A stretch of DNA of 64,000 bases from positions 195,559,026 to 195,623,025 of the forward strand of contig OY821521.1 of assembly GCA_963682025.1 (NCBI GenBank), in the 5' to 3' direction. Positions 23,901 through 34,837 of this stretch are shown here, piece after piece. Numbering within the stretch: the stretch's first letter is position 1; every line of letters starts with the position of its first letter. This DNA comes from Cordilura impudica. Taxonomy: Eukaryota > Arthropoda > Insecta > Diptera > Scathophagidae. The notes beneath the pieces are model-generated. The model did no database searches. It was not told the DNA's origin and saw only the letters and a list, made by a program, of their open reading frames with translations. Both the position numbers and the translations under genes were made by a program.

Positions 23901-24800
23901 AAAAGGTAATTTTTGAAGAAACAACACTTTTTTAAGATAAGGTACTTTTCTCAGATAAAGTACTCATTGAGAAAAAGAGTTATCTTTTAAAGAAAATTAA
24001 TTTTTTTAAAGAAAATTAATTTTTTAAAGAAAATGTACTTTTTTCAGAAAAGGTACTTTCTTAAGAAAATGAATTTTTTTAAGAAAATATACTTTTTTGA
24101 GAAAAGCTCTTTTTTAAGAAAACGCAATTCTTTTCAGAAAAGATACTTTTTTAAGAAAAAGTACTTTTTTAGAAAGGGAACTTTTTTAATAAGAGGTACT
24201 CTCTAAGAAAATCTACTTTTTAAGAGAATTTACTTTTTTAAGAACGTAATTCTTTTAAGAAAAGATACTTTTTTAAGAAAAAGTACTTTTTTAGAAAATA
24301 TACTTTTTTAATAAAAGGTACTCTTTAAGAAAATCTACTTTTTAAGAGAATTTACTTTTTTAAGAAAATGTACTTTTGAAGAAATGTTATTTTTTAAGAA
24401 AAGGTAATTTTTAAGAAAATGTACTTTTGTCAAACAAGGTACTTGTTTTAGAAAATGTACTTTTTTAAGAAAAAGTAATTGTTTTGAGAACAGGTACTTT
24501 TTAAAGAAAATTTACTATTTAAAAAAATTACTATTTTAAAAAAATTGACTTTTTTATGAAATGATACTTTCTTAAGAAACCGAACTTTTTTAAGAAAATG
24601 TACTTTTTTAAGAAAATGTACTTTTTTAAGAAAATTTATTTTTTAAGGAAATGTAGTTTTTTAAGAAAGGTACTTTCTTAAGAAAATGTACTTGTTAGGT
24701 AAAGGTACTTTTTCAGAAAATTTATTTTTTAAATAAAATATTTTTTTTTTTTTTTTTTTTGAGAAAATGTATTTTATTAAGAAAAGGTACTTTTTTTTAA
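20995..24800. repeat. 3.8-kb minisatellite with higher-order structure
   Basis: Head-to-tail, diverged copies of a unit close to TAAGAAAAGGTACTTTTT (about 18 bp) fill the stretch. A marker variant CAGATAAAGTACTCATGGAG and its relatives recur from about 22590 to 23970, mostly at intervals of about 235-265 bp, which implies that blocks of some 13 units were duplicated together. It is the same unit, inverted, as the array at 11960-13200. Confidence 0.85.
21768..22213. mobile_element. MITE inside the minisatellite
   Basis: The left end GAGCTGTATGCAACTTGCTA and right end AACAAGCTGCATACAACTC are inverted repeats of about 24 bp. The enclosed ~400 bp is unlike the surrounding minisatellite. TTAA lies close to both ends, but the minisatellite itself is rich in TTAA, so this is weak evidence for a TTAA duplication. 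Confidence 0.65.
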
Positions 24801-24975
24801 ATATTTTTTCATATATATCTATAATTTATTGGAGTCCTCTTAACAAGTAACATTTTTAAATGGACCAGTTAATTTATACATGTTAATACAATTAATGTAT
24901 TGTTAATATTTTGTTGTAATACGAGTATCTTAAAAAAAAATCATAAATCTTTGCAATATTGGCTAAGAAATGTTA

Positions 24976-25656
24976 TTATACCCTATACCACTATGTGGTC
25001 AGGGTATAACGACTTTGTGCTAATGTTTGTAACAACCAAAACCGATACCGATAGACTCTAAATCACTTTCTGAGTCGATTTAGTGATGTCCGTCCGTCCG
25101 TCTGTGCGTCCATGTAAACCTTGTAATCAAACTACAGGTCGCAAATCTGAATATATTTTGATGAACTTTAGTATATAAGCTTCTATTGGCCATGGGATGA
25201 AAGCTATTGAAATTGGTGAAATTCGGTCCCCATACAAATGACCCCTATGAAATCGACATAAATTGCCATAAGATCCAAATTATCATAAAGATCTCGATCA
25301 AATTTTGTTCGTGTGTATTTATTACACCCATTAATCAGTTGTCAAAAAATTAACAATGTAGGAACATTTTTACTTATAGCCCTCATATAAAGCTGCTTTC
25401 CGATCTTAACTTAAATCTATCAAAAAACAAAAATATTGCACGGATTTTTCTCATATTTTTGTATATGTTTTTGCAAAAAATATAGGCAGGATGGGTCCAT
25501 TTTTCGACCTAATCCCCATATAAATATATCATCCGATATTAAATTTTTCATATCCGAAGGCAAAAAAATTTATAACAAATTTGGTTTATGCTTATTTTCT
25601 ATATCTAATTAGTTGGACCAAGAGATAGGTGCTCTAAACGCATGGTATAGGGTATC
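24976..25656 (-). repeat. Dispersed repeat R1, nearly full length
   Basis: In this orientation it starts TTATACCCTATACCACTATG, then GTATAACGACTTTGTGCTAA, GAGTCGATTTAGTGATGTCC and a GTCC tract, and ends at CGCATGGTATAGGGTATC. It lacks the outermost stem and ACAAGTAAGA module of the 13857 copy. Confidence 0.8.
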
Positions 25657-26424
25657 GGATTTGTTTGCTGGTTTTTTATTTGAAATAAATAAGTGAAAGA
25701 AAGAAAAAAAAATGACATTTACACTGGTCAAACTTGAATTGTGTTTGGATTAACCCCATACTGTGTGTTTGTGCAAGTGTGAGTGTGAGTGCGTGCGTGA
25801 GCTAATGTTAAGCAACATGTTGTTGCTAATGGAAAAAGTGAAAACTTTTTTTTGTCAGTCCTAACGACACCTATATGTAAGTCTTCTTTACGGGATATGA
25901 ACTTCCAGAAGATTATATTTTTTTTTATTATAAAAGCTAATAATGATTCTTGGCTAATCATAAATAAAACACACACACACACACAGAGAGAGACACAAAC
26001 CTTAACGAAATTGTTTTATATATAGATAAATGTTAATGTGAAGACATAAATACATTCATATACGAGTACGATAACCATATACAATAGTCACGAGTACAAT
26101 CATTCATCTATATTCGTATTGCAACGAACCAATAATTTACTTAATGTTTAAGCCAAAGTTGAACTAAAGATAAAGACGACAATGATGGTCATGGGTAGCC
26201 TCCTATGTTGGCTATAGTGGCCATAGTGGCTATGGATGGTGGTTATACCTCGTTACGTAGAATGAAATGAGTGTTTGGCTTGGTAGCTGTTGTACTGGGG
26301 TGCTGTTGTCGATCAACTAAACCAGCAAGTAAGTAAGCAAGTAGTAAGCAAGTAAGTAAGTAACGTATAAGACCTATTCTGTGTGTTTAGAATAACTCAA
26401 CGTGTTTATCAGTGACTTTGCATT
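25657..26424. other. Intergenic DNA with CA/GA and AAGT microsatellites
   Basis: A (CA)n then (GA)n tract lies near 25968-25994 and an AAGT-rich tract at about 26325-26362. No gene was recognised here. Confidence 0.45.
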
Positions 26425-26656
26425 ATGGTGGTGTTCTTGGGTTCAGGTAAGTTCGATACTCGTACTCAAACATTTACATTAACAATTTTTTTTTCATTAT
26501 TATTCATTTTTAGTACATGATGATTACAATGATGACGATGATGATGATGACGATCATGATGATGATGGCACGACGACCAAACAAAACAACAACACACAAA
26601 ATATTAAATGCAAAAGAAAGAACTGGCCAAATACAAGAACAAGTTTGTGTGTCTAA
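26425..26656 (+). CDS. Candidate small two-exon gene, Asp-rich 54-residue peptide
   Basis: Exon 1 is 26425-26446, encoding MVVFLGS plus one base, and is followed by a perfect donor GTAAGT. Exon 2 starts at 26514 after a T-rich tract and TTTTTAG; the intron would be 67 bp, typical of flies. Joining them keeps one frame: VHDDYNDDDD..., an Asp/His run from a (GAT)n repeat, then NIKCKRKNWPNTRTSLCV and TAA at 26654. A further donor-like GTAATT near 26730 and an acceptor TTCTGTTCAG near 26800 hint at a longer transcript. Against it: short length, simple-sequence content, no recognised family. It may be UTR exons of another gene or chance. Confidence 0.25.
26517..26575. repeat. (GAT)n microsatellite
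   Basis: This is a run of GAT/GAC triplets. In one frame it gives poly-Met, in another poly-Asp; only the Asp frame joins to the candidate exon upstream. Confidence 0.7.
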
Positions 26657-27352
26657 AGGAAGCTACAGCGAACAAGAATGGATAGCAAATGGGAAAAAGG
26701 CTAAATCATCTAGCGTAATGATTGAATAGGTAATTCTATTTTTATTTTGTTTTTCTCTTTATATACTTTAACTATAATTGAACAAACACCTTTCTGTTCA
26801 GATATTTATGTTTGTGTTTTGTACATTTGTACCTGTTGCCGGATGGATGGTTTTGTGATTTATTTAATAATCTGTCACCAAACGATTGTGTTAAATATTC
26901 TAATCAGTCACTCTTGTGTCAGTCTTCGTTCAGTTATTCAGATTGAGCTCGAGACAATTAAAAATTCTGATTTGGTAAGGGTTCAGCCAAATAAGTACGA
27001 GTACTAAAAAGCCAAAATTCCAAAAGTATTAAAATTCTTGAATTTATTTTTTTATTTTTTTTGTACACTTAGAAAATATTAATTATTCAACTTATGATTG
27101 CATTTATTTGCTTAATTCAAAATAAAAATAATAATAATTAACTTTAAATAAAATCAATAGTAAATTGCAAAGCTATTTTCGTCTGGAAAACAGTATAACT
27201 TTTACTTTTAAATTTAATTATTATTTACTAAAATTACAGTGGTGATATTTTAAATAGCTCGTTTACTAACGAACATTAAATTATGCCATAATGTTTTAAT
27301 TCGATGTTATCTTTTATTTAATTTTTGCAGTTATTGTTATGTTTATATACAG
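26657..27352. other. Intergenic DNA, no gene recognised
   Basis: Only short AT-rich frames are seen. Confidence 0.3.
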
Positions 27353-28309
27353 CCCTGTTCTTGAAACGTTGTTATTTGAATAAGAGTGAATTTAAAATCA
27401 CATGAAGTTGAAATTTTGGGTTTCTTGAAACCACTTTTTTTATTTATTTAATGGAAACATATGTTTGAATTAAGAACCATATGTTTGAGTTAAGAACATA
27501 TGTTATCTAGAAATCGAGGTGCCATATGGTTCTTTATTCAGTTTCACAAAAAAATTTTAAGTATTTTGTGCATGTTTCTTCTTAAGTTTATAGAAAAAGT
27601 ATAAAGAAAAATATTTTCTTTTAAAATAACAACTTATTCGTTAATATAATTGTTTTTGTTCTTCAATTTCATTCAATTAAAAATGACTTTTCTATTTTTA
27701 AAAAGTTGGGCATCACCAAAAAAATTTCGATATTCAAATAAATTGGATTTGACTGGCATCACTACTGTTTCAAACATATGCAAAAAAATAAAAATATGTG
27801 ATTTGATGAAAAAAAATTTTCTAATTCCTTTATTTCCAATAATTAGTGCATAAAGAATCTATGTTATAATTGAAAAAATTATAATGGAAAATAGATTGTG
27901 TAAATAAAAAGTTTTTATTATAGTTATAGAACAGCATCATCGCAAAAAGTGTGTTTTATTAACATCGACCACTTATTACGCGTTTTTTTTTTTAATCAGC
28001 GCAAAATGTAGACGTTTTTTAAAATCGTTTTTTTTTTTTTCATAAAATTAATGTCTAATTTTTTAAAATAATGATAAGGTCCAATAAAAAACATGTTAGA
28101 GTTTAATATTAATTAGTTTTTTTTTTATCTCTTAAGACCTGCTTAGTAGAAAAAAAGTGCATTTGTTTTGATTTCACATAGTCTTTGCTATGTGAATTAA
28201 AACGAGAAAAAATATTCTTATTGAAATTAGAGAACAGCAAAAAATTCGTAGATTTAAGAATTTTTTCATTTACGAGTTTTTTTTTGTGATAGTGGTTTCA
28301 AGAACAGGG
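27353..28309. mobile_element. Possible non-autonomous DNA transposon with 16-bp TIRs
   Basis: The left end CCCTGTTCTTGAAAC and the right end GGTTTCAAGAACAGGG are inverted repeats about 957 bp apart. A second TTTCTTGAAACC lies inside the left end, and an internal inverted pair around ACCATATG/CATATGGT is present. No target duplication is obvious and no transposase is encoded. Confidence 0.5.
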
Positions 28310-28479
28310 GTGATAGTTTTAAACAAAAATAGACAGGTTCTATTTTAATAAAGTGTTAAAGTTGGATCAATCAACAAAGCGGACATTTAAAATAGCAAGC
28401 ACATGTGAAAATTCTCTACATAAAAATAAAAATTTATATTTGTTGGTAAAATTTTTCATTTAAAAAGAAAATTAATTAA

Positions 28480-28860
28480 GGATGGGACGAGCAAAGCACT
28501 CAAATCCTGAACTTCGATAATTTGTCATTGAATATCTCAAAGACAAGCTGAAATGTTGCAGAAAGAAAGTGTATAATGCCATCAAACTAAACTAAAAACT
28601 AAAACCACAGACAACATTATAGTGCTATAGTTCGAATGTGCAAGGCGAATACCTTTTTGACTGCACCCAGAATTTGGCAACAAATTCAGGAAAAATTTTA
28701 CATTAATTAATCCATAAGCACAATTAAAAACAGACTGCGTGAAAATAATTTGGACACATTGCCAGAAAAAAACCACACGTGTCTAAAAAAATAGAAAATT
28801 TGTGGACAATATTTTTAAGAATGAATCAGAGTTCAATCGGTTCGGATCAGATGGTAATCC
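28480..28860 (+). pseudogene. Tc1-like transposase remnant
   Basis: Pieces read as a Tc1 family transposase: MGRAKHSNPELR and FVIEYLKDK (N-terminal helix-turn-helix), then TIKNRLRENN and RKKPHVSKK (second DNA-binding motif), then FKNESEFNRFGSDG. The last is the usual FTDESKFNLFGSDG with the first catalytic Asp lost (NES for DES). Stops and shifts are frequent. The right part is cut off by an R1 fragment at about 28862. Confidence 0.65.
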
Positions 28861-28861
28861 A

Positions 28862-29100
28862 AACACATAATTTGATCCTATACGCACATGGTGTACGTGT
28901 CTATTATAACCACTAATCAGTAGTTCAAACTAAACTCTGTAGGATCAATTTTAGTCATAGTCCCCATAATTAAATCTAGCTTTCAAAAAATCAATAATAT
29001 TGCATAGATTTTTTTTAATTTAGATTTTATATCTTTTTGAGAAAATTTCGGTCCATTTTTTGATCGGTCCATTTTTCTGACTGAGTCCCCGTTAAAAATA
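28862..29100 (-). repeat. R1 fragment
   Basis: The blocks CCACTAATCAGTAGTTCAAA, TAGTCATAGTCCCCATAAT and TCAATAATATTGCATAGATT correspond in order to the middle of other R1 copies (e.g. 62250-62400). It is diverged and truncated. Confidence 0.6.
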
Positions 29101-29107
29101 ACATTGA

Positions 29108-29629
29108 AAATTAAAAAATGAAAAGTTAAAAATTACAAATTAAAAATTAAATATTACAAAATTACAAAATTAAAAATCAAAAATTAAAAATTAAAAATAA
29201 AAAATAAAAAATTAAAAATTAAAAACTAAAAATTAAAAATTAAAAATAAAAAATAAAAAATTACAAATTAAAAATTAAAAATTAAAAATTAAAAATTAAA
29301 AATTAAAAATTAAAAATTAAAAATTAAAAATTAAAAATTAAAAATTAAAAATTAAAAATTAAAAATTAAAAATTAAAAATTAAAAATTAAAAATTAAAAA
29401 TTAAAAATTAAAAATTAAAAATTAAAAATTAAAAATTAAAAATTAAAAATTAAAAATTAAAAATTAAAAATTAAAAATTAAAAATTAAAAATTAAAAATT
29501 AAAAATTAAAAATTAAAAATTAAAAATTAAAAATTAAAAATTAAAAATTAAAAATTAAAAATTAAAAATTAAAAATTAAAAATTAAAAATTAAAAATTAA
29601 AAATTAAAAATTAAAAATTAAAAATTAAC
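29108..29629. repeat. Heptanucleotide (AAAAATT)n array
   Basis: About 50 nearly perfect 7-bp units fill 29265-29628, preceded by a more degenerate zone with AAAAATAAAAAAT-type variants. The same heptamer, inverted, forms the array at 53122-53850. Confidence 0.95.
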
Positions 29630-29932
29630 TTATCAACTTAGCTTATTCACAAACCAACACTTTTATGGTTTATTATTATTGTGAATGAAGATAACAAACA
29701 CATTTACAAATTTAATAAAACACGTATAGCATATGTATAATTTAATGTATGTGTTAGTAGCAAATTTAAATGCAATTTACTCAAAATAAAGGAAAAAATT
29801 TAAAAATCTGTAAATCTGCAAAACGGCTAAAAAGAAATACCTTTCAAATAGCATACGTTTGGTCAAAATCGGGATAAAACGGTGGAACAAACCATGGGTA
29901 CAAGAAATCGCCTAGCCTATTAATATTATAGA
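29630..29932 (-). mobile_element. 5' part of a second-subfamily Helitron
   Basis: On the minus strand it begins TCTATAATATTAATAGGCTA after an A, and shares GTACAAGAAATCGCC, GTTAGTAGCAAATTTAAATG and ACACATTTACAAATTTAATA with the element at 1686-2455. The 3' end is lost against the heptamer array. Confidence 0.65.
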
Positions 29933-29944
29933 TGTCTTAATGAA

Positions 29945-32310
29945 GACGACCCTCCCTGATAATATGTTATCGCTTGGTCTTTTTCCAGTAAACATGATAA
30001 ATCCAACACACCATACATCCACATCAAGCACGCTGATTGACCTCTTTTTGTGTCTAACACTGCGAATATAATTCTGTATGATCAGATATCAGCTCCACGG
30101 TTTTCTAAACATGACCTGATCTTTCTAACATATAACTTTCAAGTTCAACAAGTTAAACAGTTTTTCAGTTATCGTGACTTTAAACACCTACGCCCGTATT
30201 CATAATCAAATTCTAGCAGTAGGCAAACTTTTTTTCATACAAATTTTGAAATTTTCGTATGAAAAAAGTTAGCCAACCGCTAGAATTTGATTATGAATAC
30301 GGGCGCTAGATTTTAATCATTTAAATGAATATTCATCTCATATTGCTTGGAGTGACATCTATTTTATGTCTTCGGTTGATGAGCAATCATCGTTTTTGGA
30401 GCACAATATTCAACACCTTTTTGATTTAATTGTACCACTGAAACACAAGAGAACGATATATAGACAAAAACCCTGGTTTTCAAATGCTGTTAGGAATGCA
30501 CCAAAGGGATTTTGCATATGCCAGGTGGAGGAGATTTAAAACATCTGAGCTTAAAATACAATATTCCTTTGCCAGGAAAAATGTTAATAAACATATCAGA
30601 TATGCTAAAACCGAATATTATTCCAAACGGTTAGCACTGCGATCAGTTCTCAAACTATTCGTGAAATAGGAATTGGCAATGCGAACAACAATATCGCTTG
30701 CCAAGTAGATGCAAATATGCTTAACAGAACGTTTACCAACGCACCTGTAATTAAAGAAAATTCCACTTTTTATAAATACAGATACCGGTTAATCAGCGAA
30801 CATTTTCAATTTTCTTCCATTACTCAAAATGACGTTATTTCAATGCAATGGGCAGTGATAACTTACACCCAAAATTTTTAAGATTACTTCTACCCCTGAT
30901 TTTGCCGTATGTTACTCATCTCTTTAATACTATTATAATGTCATGTATGTACCCGCTAAACTGGAAACATGCAAAAATTGTGCCATTACCTAAGTCAAAT
31001 GGAGAATTCAGACCTATAGCCATATTGTGTTTTCTATCGAAAGTCTTGGAAAAACTGTAGTATAAACAAATGATTTCATATGTCAATTCTCATAATTTGC
31101 ATTGCAGTACGCAATCTGGTTTTCGTCAGAGCCTTAGCTGCGTTACGGCTCTTGTGGAAGTTAGTGAGAATATACGGCAAGGATTGGAAAATGGAAATAT
31201 AAACTTTTTAGTGCTTCTAGAAGATTCTAAGGCCTTCGATACGGTAGACCATGATATACTCGTTGGAAAACTGAAACACTTTTTTAGATTTACGGATACA
31301 TCAAACAAACTTATATCATCATATCTTTCAGTATTTGTAAACGGTGTGTGGTCAGATAGATTATCCCTTACTAGGGGAGTGCCTCAGGGCTCTATTTTAG
31401 GTCCAATTTTCTTTTTTCTTGTTCGCGAATGATTTGCCAAAACAACTCTCCAATTTTAAGATACATTTATACGCAGATGACGTGCAACTCACTTTAAGTA
31501 GCCCAGTTCAGAATATTGCTTCAGACTTAAACAAATTCTACCTTTGGGCTAATGCTAACGGACTCGGTTTGAATCTACAGAAATCTAAATTCATTGTTAT
31601 ACGAAAAAAAATTTAATTCCCAACATGGCCAGAAAATTGAAATTGTTAATACGGCGAAAAATCTAGGAATAACTTTCAATAGCAATTTGACATGGATCAT
31701 ATAAATTCACTGGTTAGTCAAACTTATGCAAAACTACGAGCTGTCTGGTCAACACAGTATTTCACCCCTTTAAGAATAAGGGCCTTGTGATGCAGTTAGT
31801 AATAGGAAACTAATTGTCTTGTTTAATAATGTTATAAGATATGTGTATGGATTGAGAAGATTTGATCATGTTTCCTCTGTTTCCAGTAATCTTTACGGGG
31901 TCTCTCTAGATAATTTGTTGAAAATTCGCATTCTTACATTTTTGCATAAAATAATAAACAAACACCCAAATATATATTTGACAAAATCCGTTTTTTCCAA
32001 TCGCCAAGAAACCGAAATATTGTAATTCCAAGACATCAATGCCTAGTATCTGAATGGCAGTTTTATGTACATGCCGCTCGTCTTTGGAACAAAAAGTTTC
32101 AAAACTTTTTTTTTTCACTTTTTTAAATAGTTTTTTTTTTTTTAATCAATATTGTTATATTATACTAAAAATGTTATGTAAATAATTAATTATATTGTAA
32201 AATGTTTTCTTTGTAACGCAATACGTTCCTATACTTTAAATATAAGACTCTATCTTGTTGTACAGGAAATGAAATTAAATAAATAAATAAATAAATAAAT
32301 TAAATAATAA
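29945..32310 (+). pseudogene. Non-LTR retrotransposon (CR1/Jockey-like), decayed, 5'-truncated
   Basis: In order: the end of an AP-type endonuclease (INPTHHTSTSSTLIDLFLC, then DFNHLNEYSSHIAWSD); a linker (FAYARWRRFKTSELKIQYSF, KTEYYSK); and reverse transcriptase blocks: WKHAKIVPLPK, FRPIAIL, QSGFRQSLSCVTAL, DSKAFDTVDHDIL, TRGVPQGSILGP, LYADDVQL. A thumb and C-terminal domain follow (LHKIINKHPNIYL, then VHAARLWNKKF in another frame), and a 3' tail of AAAT repeats at about 32270-32300. The YADD motif is intact, but in the first RT Asp motif 'LDFSKAFD' reads LEDSKAFD. Several frameshifts occur. The clade call is tentative. A 115-bp MITE sits in the endonuclease part. Confidence 0.85.
30191..30305. 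mobile_element. 115-bp fold-back MITE with CTA target duplication
   Basis: The ends are CGCCCGTATTCATAATCAAA and its reverse complement. The arms match for 27 bp (to TTCTAGC) and remain similar to the centre. CTA flanks both sides (30188-30190 and 30306-30308). Removing the element plus one CTA restores the host reading FKHLDFNHLNEYS in the non-LTR endonuclease frame, which confirms the exact insertion. Confidence 0.9.
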
Positions 32311-32452
32311 TTTTTAGCCAAGAATCATTTTAGTTTTTTTGGTGTGTAAACATCTATGCGCTTAGGGGGGGTAAAATCCAATATCACAATACAATCACAA
32401 ACAGCGTAAGGGAAAATCGGTGTTTGGTATATGTAAGTGTCTTGGTGTTTTT

Positions 32453-32797
32453 AGTAAGCAGAACCGCCGAGTTCGCTGTCTGTTTAGCTAAATCACAAAT
32501 ATTTTGCGTTAATTTCAAATATTCAAGCTATTGATCGCTAGGTGTGTTGTGAGTTTAACATGTTCACAAACTTACAGAGTTGATTTTTTTTAATTTCAAG
32601 TATATATTTGCTATTGTGTTTAGCAAAATCACAAATCTTTTTCGTTACTTTTAAATATTCAAGCTATTGACCGCTAGGTGTGTTGTGAGTTTAACAGTTC
32701 ACAAACTTACAGAGTTCATTTTTTTTAATTTCAAGTATATATTTGCTATTGACAGAACTTTTTTAGTAAGCAGACCCGCTGAGTTCGCTGTCTGTTA
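32453..32797. repeat. 136-bp tandem duplication bounded by a shorter direct repeat
   Basis: A block starting TGTTTAGCTAAATCACAAAT at 32481 recurs at 32617 with few changes. Outside it, AGTAAGCAGAACCGCCGAG (32453) recurs as AGTAAGCAGACCCGCTGAG (about 32764), giving an A-B-B-A order. No coding sequence is seen. Confidence 0.75.
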
Positions 32798-32859
32798 GTA
32801 AAACTAGGAAAACTTTGAAGAAGTCAAAAATAAACTTAGGTGTTTTTTTAATTACTACA

Positions 32860-33540
32860 CCTTTTCCAATTGGATTTCAGAAAACATCAATTGAATTTCA
32901 GAAAGTATCAATTTGTTTCAGAAAACATTAATTGATTTTCAGAAAATATCAATTGTATTTCAGAAGGTATCAATTTGTTTCAGAAAACTTTAATTGATTT
33001 TCAGAAAATAGTAATTGTATTTCAGAAAGTATCAATTGAATTTCAGAAAACATCAATTGACTTTCAGAAAGTATCAATTGAATTTCAGAAATCATCAATT
33101 GATTATCAGTAATAATCAATTGTATTTCAGAGAGTATCAATTGTTTTTTAGAAAGTATCATTTGTATTTCAGAAAATATCAATTGAATTTCAGAAAATAT
33201 CAATTGAGTTTCAGAAATTATCTAATTTATTTCAGAAAATATCAAATGTATTTCAGCAATTATCAAATGTATTTCAGAAAATATCAACTGTATTTCAGAA
33301 AACATCAAATGTATTTCAGAAATTATCAAATGTATTTCAGAAACCATCAAATGTATTTCAGTAATTATCTAATGTATTTCAGAAAACATCAAATGTATTT
33401 AGGAAAACATAAAATTTATTTCTGAAATTATCAAATGTATTTCAGAAAACATCAAATGTATTTCAGAAATCATTAAATTTACTTCAGAAAATATGCACTG
33501 AATTTCACAAAATATCAATTGAGTCTCAGAAAAATAGTCA
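32860..33540 (+). repeat. 21-bp minisatellite
   Basis: Units near ATTTCAGAAAGTATCAATTGA repeat head to tail, drifting to a ...ATCAAATGTATTTCAG variant in the right half. Because 21 is a multiple of three, long open frames appear on both strands (e.g. 33015-33425, and 32970-33203 on the other strand); these are by-products, not genes. Confidence 0.9.
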
Positions 33541-34089
33541 GAACGCTATATAAAAACATATTTTTTAAAGTATTACACTGGGTTTGTATTATTTCTTGAA
33601 AACTACATATCGTACATATGCAAAAGGCCATAACTAATATTTTTTTTTTTTTTACAGGATAAGCAAAAAACATCATAAAACAAAAACTACTTTAAACTTA
33701 AAACCCAAATTTTAGAATCAAACTGAAAAATAAAGATGGATTTTTTTTATGAAAACAAATTTATGGTAAAATAGTTTTTAAGTAAAAGGCCGTAACTACA
33801 ATACAAAAAGTCAATTTTGAACTTTTTGTTAGTTACGGCCTTTTGTATTTTAGGTGAAGATATAAACGTGTTTTTTTTCAAAATGATGACTTCAAAATCG
33901 GTCAAAATTCTATCCTGGAGTATACATTGTAGCTGATTAACAAATAAAGTCCTCATCTTCTTTCGATTAAAAGGCCGCCCTTGATAGTTTATTTTCAAGT
34001 GCATAACAAATAAGTCCAAATATTGCTAAACATTTTCTGCGACTCCGGAAACAATAATACTAACTTTTCCGTATTGTAGGGTAAACTAC
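33541..34089. other. Spacer with a 25-bp hairpin
   Basis: Between the two inverted minisatellite blocks lies a hairpin at about 33784-33845 with arms AAAAGGCCGTAACTA and TAGTTACGGCCTTTT, extended by ACAAAAAGT/ACTTTTTGT. The words AAAAGGCC also occur near 33622 and 33968. No gene is seen. Confidence 0.5.
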
Positions 34090-34300
34090 TTTTTAATACT
34101 GAATTTCAATATATATTTTCTGAAATTCAATTGATTTTTTCTGAAATTCAATTGATATTTTCTGAAATACATTTGATAATTTCTGAAATACATTTGATGT
34201 GTTCTGTAATATATTTTAAACTTTCTGAAATACATTTGATGTTTTTCTGAAATACATTTGATGATTTTCTGAAATACATTTGATACTTTCTGAAATGCAA
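34090..34300 (-). repeat. Inverted block of the 21-bp minisatellite
   Basis: Units read TTCTGAAATACATTTGAT and TTCTGAAATTCAATTGAT, the reverse complement of the units at 32860-33540. Confidence 0.85.
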
Positions 34301-34364
34301 TTTGAAAAGGTGTATATGTTTAAACATCTTCCTTGTGATCGGACTCACATTGATTTTTTTTTTT

Positions 34365-34747
34365 AATTATCGTATAACTTCTACGGTCTCAAAACATTCT
34401 AATAGGGATCAAACTTTGGGTATTATAGCGCAAGCCGCGGAATAATGAAATTCATCAGGGTTCTATGAAGTACTTAGGGAACTTATTTGTACTAAAGTAA
34501 TCAAATAGTAATTAATTCTTTCAATAGAAGACATGATCATTATTTTTTATAAAAAGAAATTATAATAGAAACTGGCCAAAAATAACAACAATTAACTTTA
34601 AATTTAATTGGTATTCGGAATTAATGTTTCAGTATCGGTAACAGTTTTAAAGTGGAAGCCGTACTCAACATTGGGTGTAATATTGAGTTTAAGACGCAGG
34701 TGGAGGGTATCAAAAAATTCAGCACAGACGAATTTTACACTCTTACT
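34365..34747 (+). repeat. Dispersed repeat R3, full-length copy
   Basis: It matches the inverted copy at 52633-53005 over its whole length (TATCGTATAACTTCTACGGT, AAATTCATCAGGGTTCTATG, ATTTAATTGGTATTCGGAAT). It ends GGAGGGTATCAAA, a stem around TTCAGCACAGACGAA, then ACTCTTACTTGTTT. This end module is the inverse of the start of R1. Confidence 0.75.
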
Positions 34748-34837
34748 TGTTTTTTTTTTTTTTAGATTTTGTTATAAATTTAGGAAAATTAAATGAATTC
34801 GACAAACGATTAAACTGACACGCAAATATTGTTGAAT

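Noticed and set aside
20995..24800. Regular short repeats resembling a CRISPR array
   Set aside because: The units are contiguous and degenerate, with no unique spacers, in a eukaryotic genome with introns.
27650..27853. 67-codon open frame
   Set aside because: It lies inside the putative long-TIR element, is AT-biased, and has no motif recognised.
32970..33425. Long open frames on both strands (ISEIQLILSE-like and FRKYQLYFRK-like peptides)
   Set aside because: They are translations of a 21-bp minisatellite; the unit length divisible by three keeps frames open by chance.
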